The notes beneath the pieces were generated by a model, which had not been told where the DNA came from, did not search any database, and worked only from the letters and a program-made list of their open reading frames with translations. Below are positions 63,440 through 64,000 of a stretch of DNA of 64,000 bases, piece after piece. Source of the stretch: Arion vulgaris. Taxonomy: Eukaryota > Mollusca > Gastropoda > Stylommatophora > Arionidae. The stretch is taken from assembly GCA_020796225.1 (NCBI GenBank), contig CM036754.1, forward strand, positions 67,448,000-67,511,999, in the 5' to 3' direction. Each line of letters starts with the position of its first letter. Position 1 is the first letter of the stretch. Position numbers and translations under genes: made by a program.

Positions 63440-63665
63440 ACCAAGGAACTCTATGATTGGCAGTGGATAAAGAGGGGCCCGGATGCCTAAAAAGGGAAAA
63501 ATGGAAAAACTGTGGTAAGAAAATTTAAAGATTGTGGCTGACATGAAAGAAAAATTAGCAGAAAGGAGGAGAATTGGGAACAATGGTAATCTATTTTTGG
63601 AAGCCTTATGGGCCCAAAAAGGGCACAAAGAGGATATTGATAGATAGAATGCTAATTTTTTCTAT
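63440..63665 (+). mobile_element. LINE C-terminal fragment shared with copy B intron
   Basis: Parallel to 27400-27600 (AGATTGTGGCTGACA, a GGACACAAAGAGGATATTG-like stretch). Confidence 0.6.
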
Positions 63666-63809
63666 ACGTTTGTTGTCTTCAGTGCAGTTCAGGATAAATG
63701 GTTACTTTAGTTTCCTCTTTAAATATTTTATTTTTGTCCACACTTCAATTGTTTTTTTTTCTGCATTCACTCTGTAAACTTAAGAAAAAGGGTTTTATCC
63801 CCTAGGGGA

Positions 63810-64000
63810 TTTGTTTGGGAAACCTAAAGAAATCAAGACTAGAACCAAAATTTTAAAAAAACTAATCTCAAAGCAGCTATGCTGATGGATCCCGAAACAT
63901 GGAGAACAACTAAAACATTAACAAATAAATTGAAAACATTCATCAACCGATGTCTGCACAGAATAGAGGGAATGAGATGGTATGATAGGATCACAAATGA
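63810..64000 (+). mobile_element. LINE RT C-terminal fragment, cut by window edge
   Basis: Plus frame TWRTTKTLTNKLKTFINRCL then HRIEGMRWYDRITN, matching the K-L-x-x-F-x-N-R-C-L-R-x-I segment of endonuclease-RT LINEs. Runs off the right edge. Confidence 0.7.

Noticed and set aside
1..64000. Horizontal transfer of the GH3 gene from a microbe
   Set aside because: The gene has many phase-consistent spliceosomal introns, and GH3 beta-xylosidase-like genes are known in other invertebrates; the sequence alone gives no sign of recent transfer.

Overview
This window is nuclear DNA of an invertebrate animal. Genes are split by spliceosomal introns, the sequence is AT-rich, and most of it is layered transposon debris: non-LTR retrotransposons (LINEs), Penelope-like elements with GIY-YIG endonucleases, hAT and piggyBac-like DNA transposons, tRNA-derived SINEs and minisatellites. 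The mix resembles a mollusc genome, but that is an inference. No bacterial operon, CRISPR array, rRNA gene or functional tRNA gene was seen.

The only host gene family recognised is a multi-exon glycoside hydrolase family 3 protein (beta-xylosidase-like), present in three tandem copies on the minus strand. Copy A (about 104-7646) gives its first recognisable exon and the next five with consistent splice phases; the rest lies beyond the left edge. Copy B (24406-44285) runs from the N-terminal region to the stop codon but carries many frameshifts. Copy C (60544-62104) shows only its last two recognisable exons; the rest lies beyond the right edge. The stop codons of B and C are about 36.1 kb apart, and the regions upstream of A (about 12.2-24 kb) and B (about 46.4-60 kb) share the same order of sequences, so a gene-plus-flank unit was duplicated.

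Layout. 1-7.6 kb: copy A with LINE, SINE and piggyBac-like insertions in its introns. 7.97-10.97 kb: a 47-bp minisatellite with higher-order structure, apparently built from the 3' end of a LINE. 11-24 kb: nested elements, including an inverted Penelope pair with a 15-bp target duplication, a 218-bp TTAA MITE, a LINE with a 5' inversion, and a complete hAT element inserted in that LINE. 24.4-44.3 kb: copy B, whose introns hold Penelope and piggyBac-like elements, a Y-box protein retropseudogene, a hAT MITE and three minisatellites. 46.4-60 kb: the paralogous upstream flank, with a 34-bp minisatellite, an RT-bearing LINE, a reversed RTE-like LINE and a second hAT copy. 60.5-64 kb: the 3' end of copy C and more LINE fragments.

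Sequence quality matters. From about 51.4 kb to 63.9 kb the sequence is full of short runs of identical bases, and paralogous sequences lose similarity exactly at these runs. Copy B also shows many single-base drops. Frameshifts in copies B and C may therefore be decay, assembly error or both. I found no new multi-gene system. The most unusual signals are the tandem gene unit, the LINE-derived minisatellites and the well-preserved nested insertion boundaries.
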